DNA of 36,104 bases from an uncultured Alcanivoracaceae bacterium (GTDB lineage: Bacteria; Pseudomonadota; Gammaproteobacteria; Xanthomonadales; Marinicellaceae): positions 1 to 36,104 of the forward strand of contig CAJXVJ010000008.1 in the NCBI GenBank assembly GCA_913061105.1, written 5' to 3'. Each line of letters starts with the position of its first letter. Position 1 is the stretch's first letter. The notes beneath the pieces were generated by a model. That model saw nothing but the letters and a program-made list of their open reading frames with translations. It did not search any database and was not told where the DNA came from. The position numbers and the translations under genes are program-made. Positions 27,101 through 35,900 of this stretch are shown piece by piece.

Positions 27101-27178
27101 ATTTCAATAAGCTTACTATTAATCTTAATGTTAATTGTAGCCAATGTTTATTATTACAGGATCAAGAAGTCTTTATAA
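21143..27178 (+). CDS. Giant DUF11-like repeat surface protein with IPTL-CTERM-like tail
   Basis: A 2011-residue secreted, surface-anchored protein. Signal peptide 1-25 (cleavage after SYA). Fifteen Ig-like repeats follow, beginning at about residues 26, 157, 299, 429, 570, 702, 834, 962, 1090, 1213, 1338, 1463, 1589, 1713 and 1844, most opening with a (F/L)xK(S/E)F motif. Almost all carry two cysteines, one in an NTCGG or CGxGS turn and one in a later SCxxxV strand, probably a disulfide. Type A units (3-8, 14, 15; about 130 residues) have DDP and FxDDLxxxLxGL; type B units (1-2, 9-13; about 125) have DNLPAG and TGDLTSxxGNSG. The C-terminus, VPLFDNW plus a hydrophobic helix and YYYRIKKSL, resembles an IPTL-CTERM exosortase sorting signal. 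A GGGGGA ribosome site precedes the ATG by 4 bases. Adhesin or surface-layer role is inferred. Confidence 0.85.
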   Translation: MSLTRAKSVSLLNLLFLFISFASYAGGPIGADLNINFNSNTIGPGSNSQLTYTFTGVGPGIVTDIAVTNTFPAAVVLSSSANPVSDCNGAVVTAPNGGSIVTISDISLPMGSFCTVVVNVTSSTPGVHTNTTDNVTTSEGTSISATDDLTVVTDRPGFTKSFSPNTVGLGAPSTLTFTIDNTANTSNVTFIQFTDMMPSGMVVASPSAASTTCGGQTVTLTAISGSDQINFQSFGANFAGFESVVAGASCAITVDIIAGAVGQLINQSSDLNVRINGDFTDLNSGFAIDELNVNIQTVILSKDFVDDPIVPSGTGTLRFTILNTDRNNATSNMAFIDDLSAVLPGLVAIGLPQSNVCGAGSSLTGSGIINLSGGNLPPEGECSFDVTVQVPAAAGQYTNTTSNLTGDLNGSGFTSNPAVADLFVEPGPILTKQFTDDPVGAGGTVNLEFTVTNTSTTDMATNISFIDELTTFLPFPVAVTLPTNPNPPCGAGSAMSLSFINTDRQGLLLTGGSLAAGASCTFSVDIDIPNDLPNGIYTNTTENPTATVNGVTYNGKPATDDLVVVAAPQLSKEFTDDPVISGSNVTLEFTLTHDGFAPADASNITFTDDLNTTLAGLSASGLPLTDICGVGSSISGTTNLTFTGGLLAPGETCTFNVTLGVPANALSGQYPNITSTITADVLGVSANGNPASDVLNIANISFTKEFLDDPVIPGGNTLLRFTIDNSANTQDATGVFFTDNLNATLAGLSNTSGMATVNTCGGTLSGTTFLIYVGGSVTAGSSCTIEVELLVPPGSSTGDYTNISSSLNATIGGGTVILPPAIDDLMVSSDVLLFSKEFTDDPVAPGSNVTLEFIIENIDPNNTVSNIGFTDDLDATLTGLVLDTPISNTCGGMGSGTSVFTYAGGSLAPMSSCTIQLSLIVPAGATSSVNTNITNQITGTAGGLPVNGNVAMDDLLVNLVTFSKSFDGPTTATGTPVLTYTITNLDASNPVADLQFNDDLDAVVSGLVATGLPVSNTCGVGSTVAGTSFLTFSGGNLPASGFCEFMVNLVVPNNATAGTYPSTSSDLTVSGLLVSIPATADLVIEPAPTFAKSFAPGSIGLNQNSTLSFSIDNTASLLSATGLDMTDNLPAGMIVASPSITTNTCGGTLTATAGTGVISLTNGSVAVMGSCNLQVDVIGTAVGMLVNTTGDLTSSSGNSGTANDTLLVNPQPGFSKSFAPDPVFIGGISILTFNIDNSASTVVTTALNFTDTLPAGLAVSTPSNATTTCTGGILTAVPASTMITYASGSVNNAVSCTVSVDVVAVSAGNLMNVSGDLTSSLGNSGNATDTIVVNPPPTFVKVFNPDVIIPNGVSNLTFTIDNTVSTVNATGIDFTDNLPVDLSVATPSNIANTCTDGTLTAVSGTTVISYSGGTLNSGVTCLISVDVTSSTVGNHMNLTGDLTSNHGNSGPAMANLLVTNTPVFSKAFTNINDVINNPNTLTFSINNSANNNAIGGLGFTDNMPAGFTVANPANITNTCTGGTITAASSSTSIIYSGGSVAANLTCTISVDVIASMTGQFTNTTSVLLTELGNGNVATADITISSVPLFAKSFVPNIIAPGGVSTLSFVIDNTANVIDTNNFAFVDNFPAGLTVAPVANIANTCVSATITAVTGSGSITVSNGTVAANSTCQISVDVTSTTSGFYTNVTGDLTSDAGNSGTATADLNVTGGLTFNKTYASFVTPGGNVTLSFLIENTTNTDADNISFSDNLGAVISANAINLPLDNICGVGSQMTGSPGGLIQFTNGSLVSGDSCQIDVVVQIDPSVLPGVYTNTTSPLTAEFNSNVIVTGPASDDFTVVAAPVINKSFQGGTITAGDTIELTFSITNNAPVEATQISFSDDLNAFIAGSTGVNLPQNDVCGVGSSISGTSTLLFQNGTLAANSSCQFSVFITIPMNTSTSQYVNVTSASSANYSGLNVVGGNQSIGSATLIVNGFVYQVPLFDNWISISLLLILMLIVANVYYYRIKKSL

Positions 27179-27194
27179 ACTCAGAAAAAAAATG

Positions 27195-27227
27195 AAAATG
27201 CAATAAAATATTTTATTGCATTTTTTT
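27195..27227 (+). terminator. Terminator between the giant repeat gene and the FG-GAP gene
   Basis: AAAATGCAATAAAAT (27195-27209) and ATTTTATTGCATTTT (27210-27224) form a perfect 15-base inverted repeat ending in a T run to 27227. The stem begins 16 bases after the giant-gene stop, and the T run ends only 6 bases before the next start codon. Confidence 0.85.
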
Positions 27228-27233
27228 AATTGA

Positions 27234-28847
27234 ATGATTGTAAAAATTAAAACCAGTGTATTATTTTTAACACTATTAATGTGTGTGGGCATAGTTCACG
27301 CTGAATATTTTAGCAATATTAGAGATCAAATCGGTTTTGAGTTTATTCATAACAATGGTAATTCTCAAAATTTTTATTATCCTGAAATTGTGGGTTCAGG
27401 CGTGGCATTATTAGATTTTGATAATGATGGTGATTTAGATATTTATTTGATACAAAGTGGAGAATTTAAAAATAATAAACTAAAAGATATGTTGTTTGAA
27501 AATCAACTGAATCAAGAAAAATCATTAAGTTTTAAGAGCAAAGAACATTCATTTTTAAATAAATCCATCAGTTATGGCATTGGAATCACAGTAGGTGATG
27601 TTAATAATGATGGAAGACAGGATATCTACTTATCAAATCTAAAGCAAAATCAATTATTAATCAATAAGGATGGCACAGGCTTTAACCCATTAAAAATTGA
27701 TGAAAAACAACACATGTGGTCAAGCGGTGCCAGTTTTTGTGATATTAATAATGATGGCTATAAAGATTTGTATGTCAGTAATTATGTAGATTGGTCAGCT
27801 AATAATAATCCCAAATGTTTCAATGCAAGCAGCAAACAAGATTATTGTGGCCCAAGTTCTTTTTCAGGATTAAAGGACAGTTTTTACCTCAATGATAAAG
27901 GCAGAAATTTCATTGAAAAAACCCAACAGTTTTTTCCAAAAATGCCCAAAATGCCAGGTCTTAATGTCGTTTGTAATGACATTAATAATGATGGATTTAG
28001 TGATTTTATTGTTGCCAATGACGGAAAAGAAAACTTAGTTTGGTTAAATCAAAATGGCCAGTCATTTAAAGAGGCAGGAATGTTTTCAGGTTTGGCTGTG
28101 AATGCGCAAGGCGTATCTGAGGCCAGTATGGGGCTTGCCATGTCTGATTATGATTTAGATGGTGATTTAGATGTGTTTTTTACACATTTAATGAATGAAT
28201 CAAATACTTTATACAATAACAATGGCAAAGGGTTTTTTAGTGATGTCACTAATCGATCTAAACTGTCAACTCAAAGTTATGCCTATACGGGGTGGGCAGC
28301 CGGATTTTTAATGGTCAATAATGACATTTATCCAGATTTGGTTGTTTTTAATGGAGCAGTGGCAGATGCCAGTCAAAAAAACAAAGATCAGCCTTCATTA
28401 AAACAAGCAAATCAATTGTTTTTAAATGCTGAGAATAAAGTGTTTTCTCAAATTAAAGATGAGAAGTGGCTGAATGAAAAAGCCGTTTCACGTGGCGCTG
28501 CCTTTGGTGACATCGATAATGATGGTGACATTGATATTGTTGTCAATAATAATAATGGTCCTGCAGACATCTTGATCAATAATCTAAATCCTGAAAAATG
28601 GATGGGCATAAAAATCATTGATCCGGAAAATAGAAGTTTAAAAGTTGAATTATATAATGAAAAGCATGCAATGCGATTGAATACAAATACTGATGGTTCA
28701 TATGCATCAGCTCATGATGATAGAATTGTCATCAATCAAGCTCAAATAGAGTATTACAAAGGCATTAGAATTATTTCAAACTCAACAATTCTGTTAGAAA
28801 AACCACTAATACACAACAATAAATATACGACAATAAAAATACCATGA
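27234..28847 (+). CDS. Exported FG-GAP/VCBS repeat protein (CRTAC1/ASPIC-UnbV-like)
   Basis: A 537-residue exported beta-propeller protein. Signal peptide 1-23 (cleavage after VHA). Six calcium-loop repeats of the form DxDxDGxxDIY are visible: DFDNDGDLDIY (61-71), DVNNDGRQDIY, DINNDGYKDLY, DINNDGFSDFI, DYDLDGDLDVF and DIDNDGDIDIV. The C-terminus (NTDGSYASAHDDRIVI) recalls a degenerate ASPIC/UnbV domain, as in CRTAC1-family proteins. No enzymatic site is seen; such propellers bind ligands or scaffold surface complexes. It overlaps the TPR gene by four bases (ATGA), a pairing often seen for this family. The ATG has no Shine-Dalgarno and sits right after a terminator, so expression may depend on read-through from the giant gene. 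Confidence 0.85.
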   Translation: MIVKIKTSVLFLTLLMCVGIVHAEYFSNIRDQIGFEFIHNNGNSQNFYYPEIVGSGVALLDFDNDGDLDIYLIQSGEFKNNKLKDMLFENQLNQEKSLSFKSKEHSFLNKSISYGIGITVGDVNNDGRQDIYLSNLKQNQLLINKDGTGFNPLKIDEKQHMWSSGASFCDINNDGYKDLYVSNYVDWSANNNPKCFNASSKQDYCGPSSFSGLKDSFYLNDKGRNFIEKTQQFFPKMPKMPGLNVVCNDINNDGFSDFIVANDGKENLVWLNQNGQSFKEAGMFSGLAVNAQGVSEASMGLAMSDYDLDGDLDVFFTHLMNESNTLYNNNGKGFFSDVTNRSKLSTQSYAYTGWAAGFLMVNNDIYPDLVVFNGAVADASQKNKDQPSLKQANQLFLNAENKVFSQIKDEKWLNEKAVSRGAAFGDIDNDGDIDIVVNNNNGPADILINNLNPEKWMGIKIIDPENRSLKVELYNEKHAMRLNTNTDGSYASAHDDRIVINQAQIEYYKGIRIISNSTILLEKPLIHNNKYTTIKIP

Positions 28848-30361
28848 AAAAACTACTAATTCTACTGTTATGGGCCAATTTTGGATTGACGGAGACAAAC
28901 AAGAATCAAGTTGATTTAGAAAATATTTCAACAGATGGTTTAGATAAAGATGTAGCTAGTGTTTTTGCTGAAACCAAGGCGTTGATTATCAAATCTAGAT
29001 CTGAAAAGGATACACAGTTAGAACTGTTAGGTACAAAAAAATGGTGTTATTTATTGCACAATTTTAGTTTTTTGGAACAAGCAAAAAACTGTTATTTCTT
29101 AATAGGAATGGATGCAAAAAATGAAGCCACATGGCCCTATTTGTATGGCAAAGCAGCCCTAGAACAAGGAAATGTAGAGGATGCATTAAAAGGATTTTTA
29201 CAAACAATTAATAGAGATTCGAACTACCTGCCTGCTCACTATTATTTGATTCAATTGTCTATTGAAAATGGCGACTTACTTCAGGCCTTTAAACTAAACG
29301 GAAATGTCCCAGCTAATTTAAAATTAACCGCTAAGATGTTGGATATTAGTGGGGACTTATATACACAAGTAGAAAATTATCATGTGGCCAATGGTTTTTA
29401 CAAGCAAGCACTAAGTTTGGCACCGCAATCAAATAGGATTAATTATAAAATTGCACAAAACTATCAAAGACTTGAACAATCAGAAATGGCAGAAAAATAT
29501 TTTGGAATTTCAGGCCAGTTTGGTATTTCTCTAATTGATCCTTATTATCAACAGGTAAAAGACACGACAGTCGGAGAAGTACCTTATTTAATTCAAGCCA
29601 AAAAAGCACTGTCCAATAATGATTATAAGCAAGCCATAAGTTTATATACAAAAGCAATAGAATTTAATCCAAAAAGTAAAAGCGCCCGAACAAATATAGC
29701 AGTGGCTTTTTTTCAAGATGGACAAATAGAAAAATCACAAAATTTATTTGAAACGCTTATAGCAGAGTATCCAGATAATCTTAAATTAATTTATAATCTC
29801 GCAACAATTGCTCAATCTAAAAATAATAGTAATCTTGCTATCGAATATTTTGAGAGGTACAGAAAAATTAACATTCAAGACAAATTTGTTAACAGAGAAT
29901 TAGCTGAACTTTATTATCAAAATAAATCATACGACAATGTGATTGAGATTGGAAGTGAAGCACTGTTGGCAGATGATGAAAAAATGCAACTGCTTAAAGC
30001 AAAATCATTTGTGCACACTGAGAAATATTCAAAAGCAGTAGAATTGTTAACTCAAATTAATAAGCACAAACCTAATAATAATGAAGTACTTTTACTATTA
30101 GCAAAATTGTTTTCACAAGTACCTGATATGGACATTAGAAATTCGGAATTGTCATTAATGTATGCAAAACAGGCTTTTGAAAATAATGTCAATCTACTCA
30201 GTTACTGGCAATTAATAATGGCATTGGATGAATCCAATAAATGTGATGAATTAGATAATACAATTTCAGAATTTTCACAATCGGTTAATCTTAATAAAAA
30301 GCAAATTAAATCAAAATTATCAATCCAACGTGGAAATGAACTCAGGTGTAAATTTGATTAA
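28844..30361 (+). CDS. Exported tetratricopeptide repeat protein
   Basis: A 505-residue all-helical protein with a short signal peptide (MKKLLILLLWANFGLT), so probably periplasmic or lipid-free exported. TPR-like helix pairs run through most of the chain, for example WPYLYGKAALEQGNVEDALKGF, NGFYKQALSLAPQSNRINYKIAQNYQRLEQSEMAEKYF and DYKQAISLYTKAIEFNPKSKSARTNIAVAFFQDGQIEKSQNLF. TPR arrays bind partner proteins, and the likely partner is the FG-GAP protein made from the overlapping upstream gene. The 3' end overlaps the start of dusA by about 26 bases, so dusA may be co-transcribed although it is functionally unrelated. Confidence 0.85.
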   Translation: MKKLLILLLWANFGLTETNKNQVDLENISTDGLDKDVASVFAETKALIIKSRSEKDTQLELLGTKKWCYLLHNFSFLEQAKNCYFLIGMDAKNEATWPYLYGKAALEQGNVEDALKGFLQTINRDSNYLPAHYYLIQLSIENGDLLQAFKLNGNVPANLKLTAKMLDISGDLYTQVENYHVANGFYKQALSLAPQSNRINYKIAQNYQRLEQSEMAEKYFGISGQFGISLIDPYYQQVKDTTVGEVPYLIQAKKALSNNDYKQAISLYTKAIEFNPKSKSARTNIAVAFFQDGQIEKSQNLFETLIAEYPDNLKLIYNLATIAQSKNNSNLAIEYFERYRKINIQDKFVNRELAELYYQNKSYDNVIEIGSEALLADDEKMQLLKAKSFVHTEKYSKAVELLTQINKHKPNNNEVLLLLAKLFSQVPDMDIRNSELSLMYAKQAFENNVNLLSYWQLIMALDESNKCDELDNTISEFSQSVNLNKKQIKSKLSIQRGNELRCKFD

Positions 30362-31319
30362 TCATAAACTCTCAGTTGCACCTATGCTTGATTGGACTGA
30401 TAAGCATTGCCGTTATTTGCACCGATTAATATCAAAGGATGTATTGCTGTATTCTGAAATGATAACCACTCCGGCAATTCTACAAGGAGACAAACAAAAG
30501 TATATTGGATTTAATTCTCAAGAACATCCTGTGGTATTACAATTGGGTGGTTCTGACCCTGGCGATTTAGCAAAGAGCTGCATTATTGCTCAAGAATTTG
30601 GTTATGATGAAGTCAATTTAAATGTAGGCTGTCCAAGTGATCGTGTTCAAAAAGGCAGGTTCGGGGCTTGTTTAATGAATGAACCTGAATTGGTTGTTAA
30701 TTGTATAAAATCAATGTTGCAATCTGTTGACATACCTATAACAGTCAAATGCAGAATTGGCGTTGATGACAATACCAGTTATGAAAATCTTCTGGCTTTT
30801 ATTCAACATCTGGATCAAGCGGGTTTACAAACCGTTATAATTCATGCTCGCATTGCAATTCTTAAAGGCTTAAGCCCGAAACAAAACCGAACGGTACCAC
30901 CTTTGAATTATGATTTTGTTTATCGTATCAAAAAAACATTGCCCCATTTGAATATTGTTATTAATGGTGGAATTGAGACTGTAGAACAAGCGCAAAAGCA
31001 TTTAAAATATGTTGATGGAGTTATGTTGGGCAGAGCCATATGGAATAATCCATGGTTACTTAATGATTTAGGGGAAACATTATTTGATACCCATACACAA
31101 ACCACCAGGGATGATGTCCTAAAGCACTATCAAAATTATTGTCAGCAACAATTAGATGATGGGGTGAAACTGCATTGGTTATTGCCACCTATTCTTAACT
31201 TGTTCCATGGAATATCCGGTAATAAAAAATGGAAAAATTACTTAGTCACTCAGGCCCCATTAAGAAAAAATGATCTGTCAGTTTTTGATGAAGCCAGAGA
31301 ATTTGTGACGTTGAATTGA
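30336..31319 (+). CDS. dusA: tRNA-dihydrouridine(20/20a) synthase
   Basis: An FMN-dependent enzyme that reduces U20/U20a in the tRNA D-loop with NADPH. Diagnostic blocks are LSVAPMLDWTDKHCRYLHR, EMITTPAIL, PVVLQLGGSDP, EVNLNVGCPSDRVQKGRFGACLM with the catalytic Cys, HARIAILKGLSPKQNR (typical of DusA rather than DusB or DusC), and VINGGIETVEQ with GVMLGRAIWNNPWLL. The start is uncertain: GTG 30330, ATG 30336 and TTG 30354 are all in frame inside the 3' end of the TPR gene. The TTG has AGGTG just upstream, while ATG 30336 has only a weak site. Homology starts at about residue 9. It ends 32 bases before the convergent glycosyltransferase gene. Confidence 0.93.
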   Translation: MNSGVNLINHKLSVAPMLDWTDKHCRYLHRLISKDVLLYSEMITTPAILQGDKQKYIGFNSQEHPVVLQLGGSDPGDLAKSCIIAQEFGYDEVNLNVGCPSDRVQKGRFGACLMNEPELVVNCIKSMLQSVDIPITVKCRIGVDDNTSYENLLAFIQHLDQAGLQTVIIHARIAILKGLSPKQNRTVPPLNYDFVYRIKKTLPHLNIVINGGIETVEQAQKHLKYVDGVMLGRAIWNNPWLLNDLGETLFDTHTQTTRDDVLKHYQNYCQQQLDDGVKLHWLLPPILNLFHGISGNKKWKNYLVTQAPLRKNDLSVFDEAREFVTLN

Positions 31320-31351
31320 TATCAATGCTATTGGTGTTTAATTTAAACTTA

Positions 31352-32926
31352 TTATTTAGTGCCTAACAGTTTATGAAATAAAGCAATGTGTTTTAATGCC
31401 CAATAATCCCAGTTATATTGCTCTATTGTATGTGAAACTCGCTGTTTTCGTTCGATATATTCATTTTTAAGATTTCGGATAATTGATTTTAATGAATCAA
31501 TATCGTTCCATTTGTATTCTATATGGGGAAAATCTGGAATTACCCCAATTGCAGGTGCAATTGACATAGTTCCACAAGCCAATGCCTCCATAAAAGGGAC
31601 AGGCCCACCCTCATATAATGCCGGTACAAGTAGGTAATCAACAGATCGATAAAAGTCAGCCATAGAATCAAAATTCCATGTTGGAACGCCCCATGAGTCT
31701 GAAGTAGAAACAATTTGCATGTTTTTCATTAGTTCATTGTCTGCTAATAAGGACTGAACCAAGTTTTCTCCTTTTCTGCCTCCATCATAAATTCTTCCCA
31801 CAAGACCTATGGTTAGTTTTGGTTTAAAACTGGCATCAGCTCCTGTAGGAATCACAGTAATTTTATCTTCAGGAATATTGAATGCCTTAACTGAGGACTT
31901 TGTGTGATTTGAAATGGCGACGCAATGGTCAACTTCATGGGCAGATGATTCCCACTTGTCATTGAGTTTATCTGGATCATAGTGGGTGAAATTTGCGACA
32001 ACAATTCCATTTGCCGGTTTTTTATTAAAGTATCCGTAGTTGATGTAGTAATGGATATTGGCATCAGGATAATCGGCATTTATAACAGTGTTAGGTAATT
32101 TTTTTGCAATCTCTCGTGCCATTCTGTGCATGATCCAACCAGGTTTTTCTGTAATAATTCTTAATTTAATTTGCTGGTTTCTGTTGATAAATTTTGGAGA
32201 CTCAAATGATTTCGTGGATTTTTTAAGTAACATTAAATCACTTTCAGGTGTTAGACGTTGATCATATAATCTTCTGGTGACATTTTCATAATGAATGGCT
32301 GTTGCGTTAGCTACATAGAGAATGTCCTTATCAAAGAAATTTTTGTATTCTAAACATAATATGATATCTTGTGCAGCAACATCACATCGTTCATCAAATT
32401 GAATCTGTAAAAATTCATCTTTTTCAAGCATTAAAAAAGCGCCTGTAATGGCAGGAACAACTAAATTATTTGACACCCTTGGGTCTTGATAGTGAATTTG
32501 GTTCTTGTACCTGTGATATGGCATGTTTTTGTCATCAAAAAATACACCAGCATGCTGGATATTGTTATTTTTAAATCTTAAATTAGCGCCAACAATCCCA
32601 ACATTTGAATTAGTAATTTGATGATAGGCATTAGACAGGCATGCTTGATCTAAAATAATATCGTCATTCAGAAATAAAACAAACTGACCGTTTGCTTTTG
32701 ATGCCAGTAAATTGTTATTTTTAGAAAAGTGATAGGGTTTTTCTTCAACAATTGAAATCTCAAATGAATAATTAGCTGGGTTTATCATGTGTTGATTGTT
32801 GCCATTCCATGAGCAATGAAATTCAATTTCGAATCCTTTTGTATCAGATTTTTCGATACTATCTAATAAATTCGTGAGATTGTCATTGTTTTGACTAATA
32901 GTTAAAATTGAGATTTTATTGGTCAT
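31352..32926 (-). CDS. Two-domain glycosyltransferase (GT2-like plus GT4-like)
   Basis: A 524-residue fusion. The N-terminal half is GT2-like (about 1-235): KISILTISQN, NNLLASKANGQFVLFLNDDI with the DD metal motif, GAFLMLEKDEF and a late HYEN histidine. The C-terminal half is GT4-like (about 255-524): LVGRIYDGGRKGE, and EGGPVPFMEALACGT with the E-x7-E signature that binds the nucleotide sugar. No membrane segment is seen. It probably adds two sugars in succession to a surface polysaccharide or glycoprotein. It overlaps the upstream glycosyltransferase gene by four bases (ATGA), so both act in one pathway. Confidence 0.85.
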   Translation of the reverse strand: MTNKISILTISQNNDNLTNLLDSIEKSDTKGFEIEFHCSWNGNNQHMINPANYSFEISIVEEKPYHFSKNNNLLASKANGQFVLFLNDDIILDQACLSNAYHQITNSNVGIVGANLRFKNNNIQHAGVFFDDKNMPYHRYKNQIHYQDPRVSNNLVVPAITGAFLMLEKDEFLQIQFDERCDVAAQDIILCLEYKNFFDKDILYVANATAIHYENVTRRLYDQRLTPESDLMLLKKSTKSFESPKFINRNQQIKLRIITEKPGWIMHRMAREIAKKLPNTVINADYPDANIHYYINYGYFNKKPANGIVVANFTHYDPDKLNDKWESSAHEVDHCVAISNHTKSSVKAFNIPEDKITVIPTGADASFKPKLTIGLVGRIYDGGRKGENLVQSLLADNELMKNMQIVSTSDSWGVPTWNFDSMADFYRSVDYLLVPALYEGGPVPFMEALACGTMSIAPAIGVIPDFPHIEYKWNDIDSLKSIIRNLKNEYIERKQRVSHTIEQYNWDYWALKHIALFHKLLGTK

Positions 32927-35900
32927 TGTTTTTCCTGTGGGACTAGGTTGTCAATTACATTGTAATAATTTATCAGCATTTGATCATAAGTTTGCATGTT
33001 TTTAAATAACTTTTTTGAACCTTTTGAGAAGGACCGCCGTGTTTGATCATTGTTGACTAATTCAAGTAACAATGTTTCTAATTGTTGAATGTCTTCTTCA
33101 TCGTAATAAAAAGCATTATAATTTTCAATACATTGTTCTATTATACCAAAACAAGGTGTTGTGACTATTGGCAGTGAGAAATACATGGCTTCGAGAATAA
33201 CCCTAGGAAAGCTTTCTATTCTTGATGTAAATACAAACACGTCAGCCATAGAATAAAAATCATAGGTTTTTGTATTCACCAATTTATCAGTTTCAGGAAT
33301 TAAAATAATTTTATCTCTGATCTCTTTAGAATAACCTTCAACTGTTTTTTTCACGAAATTTGAGTATTCATCCGTTTTATTAAGCGGATTTGAACCCATA
33401 CCAACTATGATGGCTTTTGTGGGGTTTTTAGCCTGTGACAATATATTTGGCAATGCTTTAACAAAATCTAATTGACCTTTTCTGGAAGAAACTGTTCCTA
33501 AAGACAATAACACAACTTCATCTTCTTTAATGCCAAATGTTTTTCTAATTTCGTAGCGACTGTTAATTGAGTCTTGGTTTAACAGCGAAGTATTTAATGA
33601 ATTATGAATAACTTTAAATGCATTGTTTTTATCCATAAAACTCCAGATTTTTCGAGTAGCATCCGCAACAAATATCACTTGAGTGGCAATTGTAAAAGTT
33701 AATTGGGCAATTGTATTCAACGGAGATGATAAATAATCGAAGTAAGATCTTGGTGGTTCACTTTCTCTTGGTATCCAGATACTCGAAATATTGGCCATTT
33801 TTGCAGCATGAACCATGCTAAAAGTTTGCAATGTATTTGCAATTAATACTTGGCAGTTTAGTGTTTTTAATTTCTGTGAAAAAATTTCAACCTGAGTACT
33901 CCATTCGTCAGCATCATCTTGTAATTTATGAAGAGAATTATCGATAATGACTTGAATGCCATGTTCTTTATATTTTGTACTAAGCGGCCCATCTGCTGGT
34001 GATTGAACAATGGGAGTTATTCCATATAAACGCTTTAAGCCAATGGCCAATTCAAATAGGCTATTTTGAGCCCCTTGTGAACGCATATTATGGCTACAAA
34101 ACAACACTATATTTGAGGTGTTATCATGCTCGCATATCCATGGGCTAGTTTCACAAAAATCAAAGGATCTAATCAATTGAAAACTGTGATCATATTTGGC
34201 ATACAAACTAAATTTGTGGATATTACCATCTAAGTACTTAGTTGGTACATTGATTTGAAACCCGCTTAAACATTGAATATTATGAGATCTATTAACATCT
34301 TCTCTGAGTATTGTGTTTTTAACACTGATTCCTTCTTTATCATTGATAACGAGCAAAAGTTCAACTACTGAGTGTTGACTGGTGCTTTCAATACTAAAAA
34401 TCCAACCACTAATTCCAGCAGCACTAATATACTCTACATTGGATTTAAACTTCTTCTGAGGTTTGACAATTTTTATATCATTAAGATTAATAGTCTTAGC
34501 GGACTTTGAAACTATAGAAATATCTTTAGATGTTTCCATTAGTTTATTAAATAGAAAATCCTGTTCCAATGATTTAGGTATTGATAGTGGTACATCTTCA
34601 AATGGATAGTCATTTTTATCAAAGACACACATGATTTCATAAGGTTGAATTTTTTGAATTAACTCTTTGTTAAAAATCACTCCTTGACATAATAACACGT
34701 AGGAATAGGATTGCATTAATCTATTTAAATCGTAGGATTCTTGATTTTCAGTAAAAATAATGAGCTTTCTATCACTTAATGCGTGGTTGACATATTTACT
34801 TATTGAAAATTGGTCTGTATTTAAATAAATAAATTCTTCAATATGATGAGGTATATCCTGAGACAAATTATTCAATTTTAAATTATATTGATTGAATCCG
34901 TTTACCCCTTGTTTTAAAATAATTGATTCAATGCCACGAACCTCCAACCATTTAATCATCTTACTAGAGGATTTTGAGGGTTTGCTATTATCAATTATAT
35001 CTGATTTATTTATTGATACATCATCCTCAAGAATATTGACGGGCGAATATGTAATGTTGTCAATGACATTGGGTAGTTCGAATTCTAATAATGTATCTAT
35101 ATCATTGTTCTGAAACAAATCAAAAGAATTATGCAACCTGCTTAAAAACCCATTAAATCTAGATTCCTTTTCTTTCTGAGATCTGCTTAATCTTTTATCA
35201 ATATATGTATCATTATTATTAAAGATACGTGCGCCAGCTTGAACTTCAAGGTAGCCAAACAAAATAAAATGTTCTAGTGCGTTAATAAACTGTCCATCTA
35301 AAATGGCTTGGTTTACGTCATCGTTGTTTTCTAAGTATTCTGATGAATTAAATGATTCAATCACTTTCCAAGGGATTTCATTAAATTTACTTTCAAGAGA
35401 ATCAATTTTGGCATTCAAGATATTTAACCGTTCAAATATATTTTTTATTCTTAATGGGTTTAAGTAACTAATAGGGTTAGATTTAATCTTAAGAATTCTG
35501 TCATTTAGCGAGACTCTTTCAGTGACTTTACTGCCAATGTGTAATGTGTATAAGGTATGAAATTGTTTTATGTTATTGGCAGCATTGTCTTTATAATTTA
35601 TGTGTTTTTCATGACTGTTTTTACAAGAATTAATGAAATCTGTCATTGACGATGTAATGTTTGACTTTGCTTGTATTAGGTTTTGTTGAATATTAATTTG
35701 GTTTTGCTTGAGATCAGAGATATAGGCTTGGTTTCTGGTTAACGAATTACGTAATGTACTGATTTGTTCATTTTTATCGGTATTTGTTTTTTCTAAGTTT
35801 GATATTTTTTTTTGGCCATCTGTAATCAAAATTTTTGCTTTGTTTTTTATAGATGTAATCTTATTCATTAAAAGATTGTTATTTTTATGAATAAGATTAA

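Noticed and set aside
21143-27178. CRISPR or satellite-type DNA repeats suggested by recurring motifs
   Set aside because: The periodicity is at protein level (about 125-130 residues) with diverged DNA, in one open reading frame; there are no short identical repeats with spacers.
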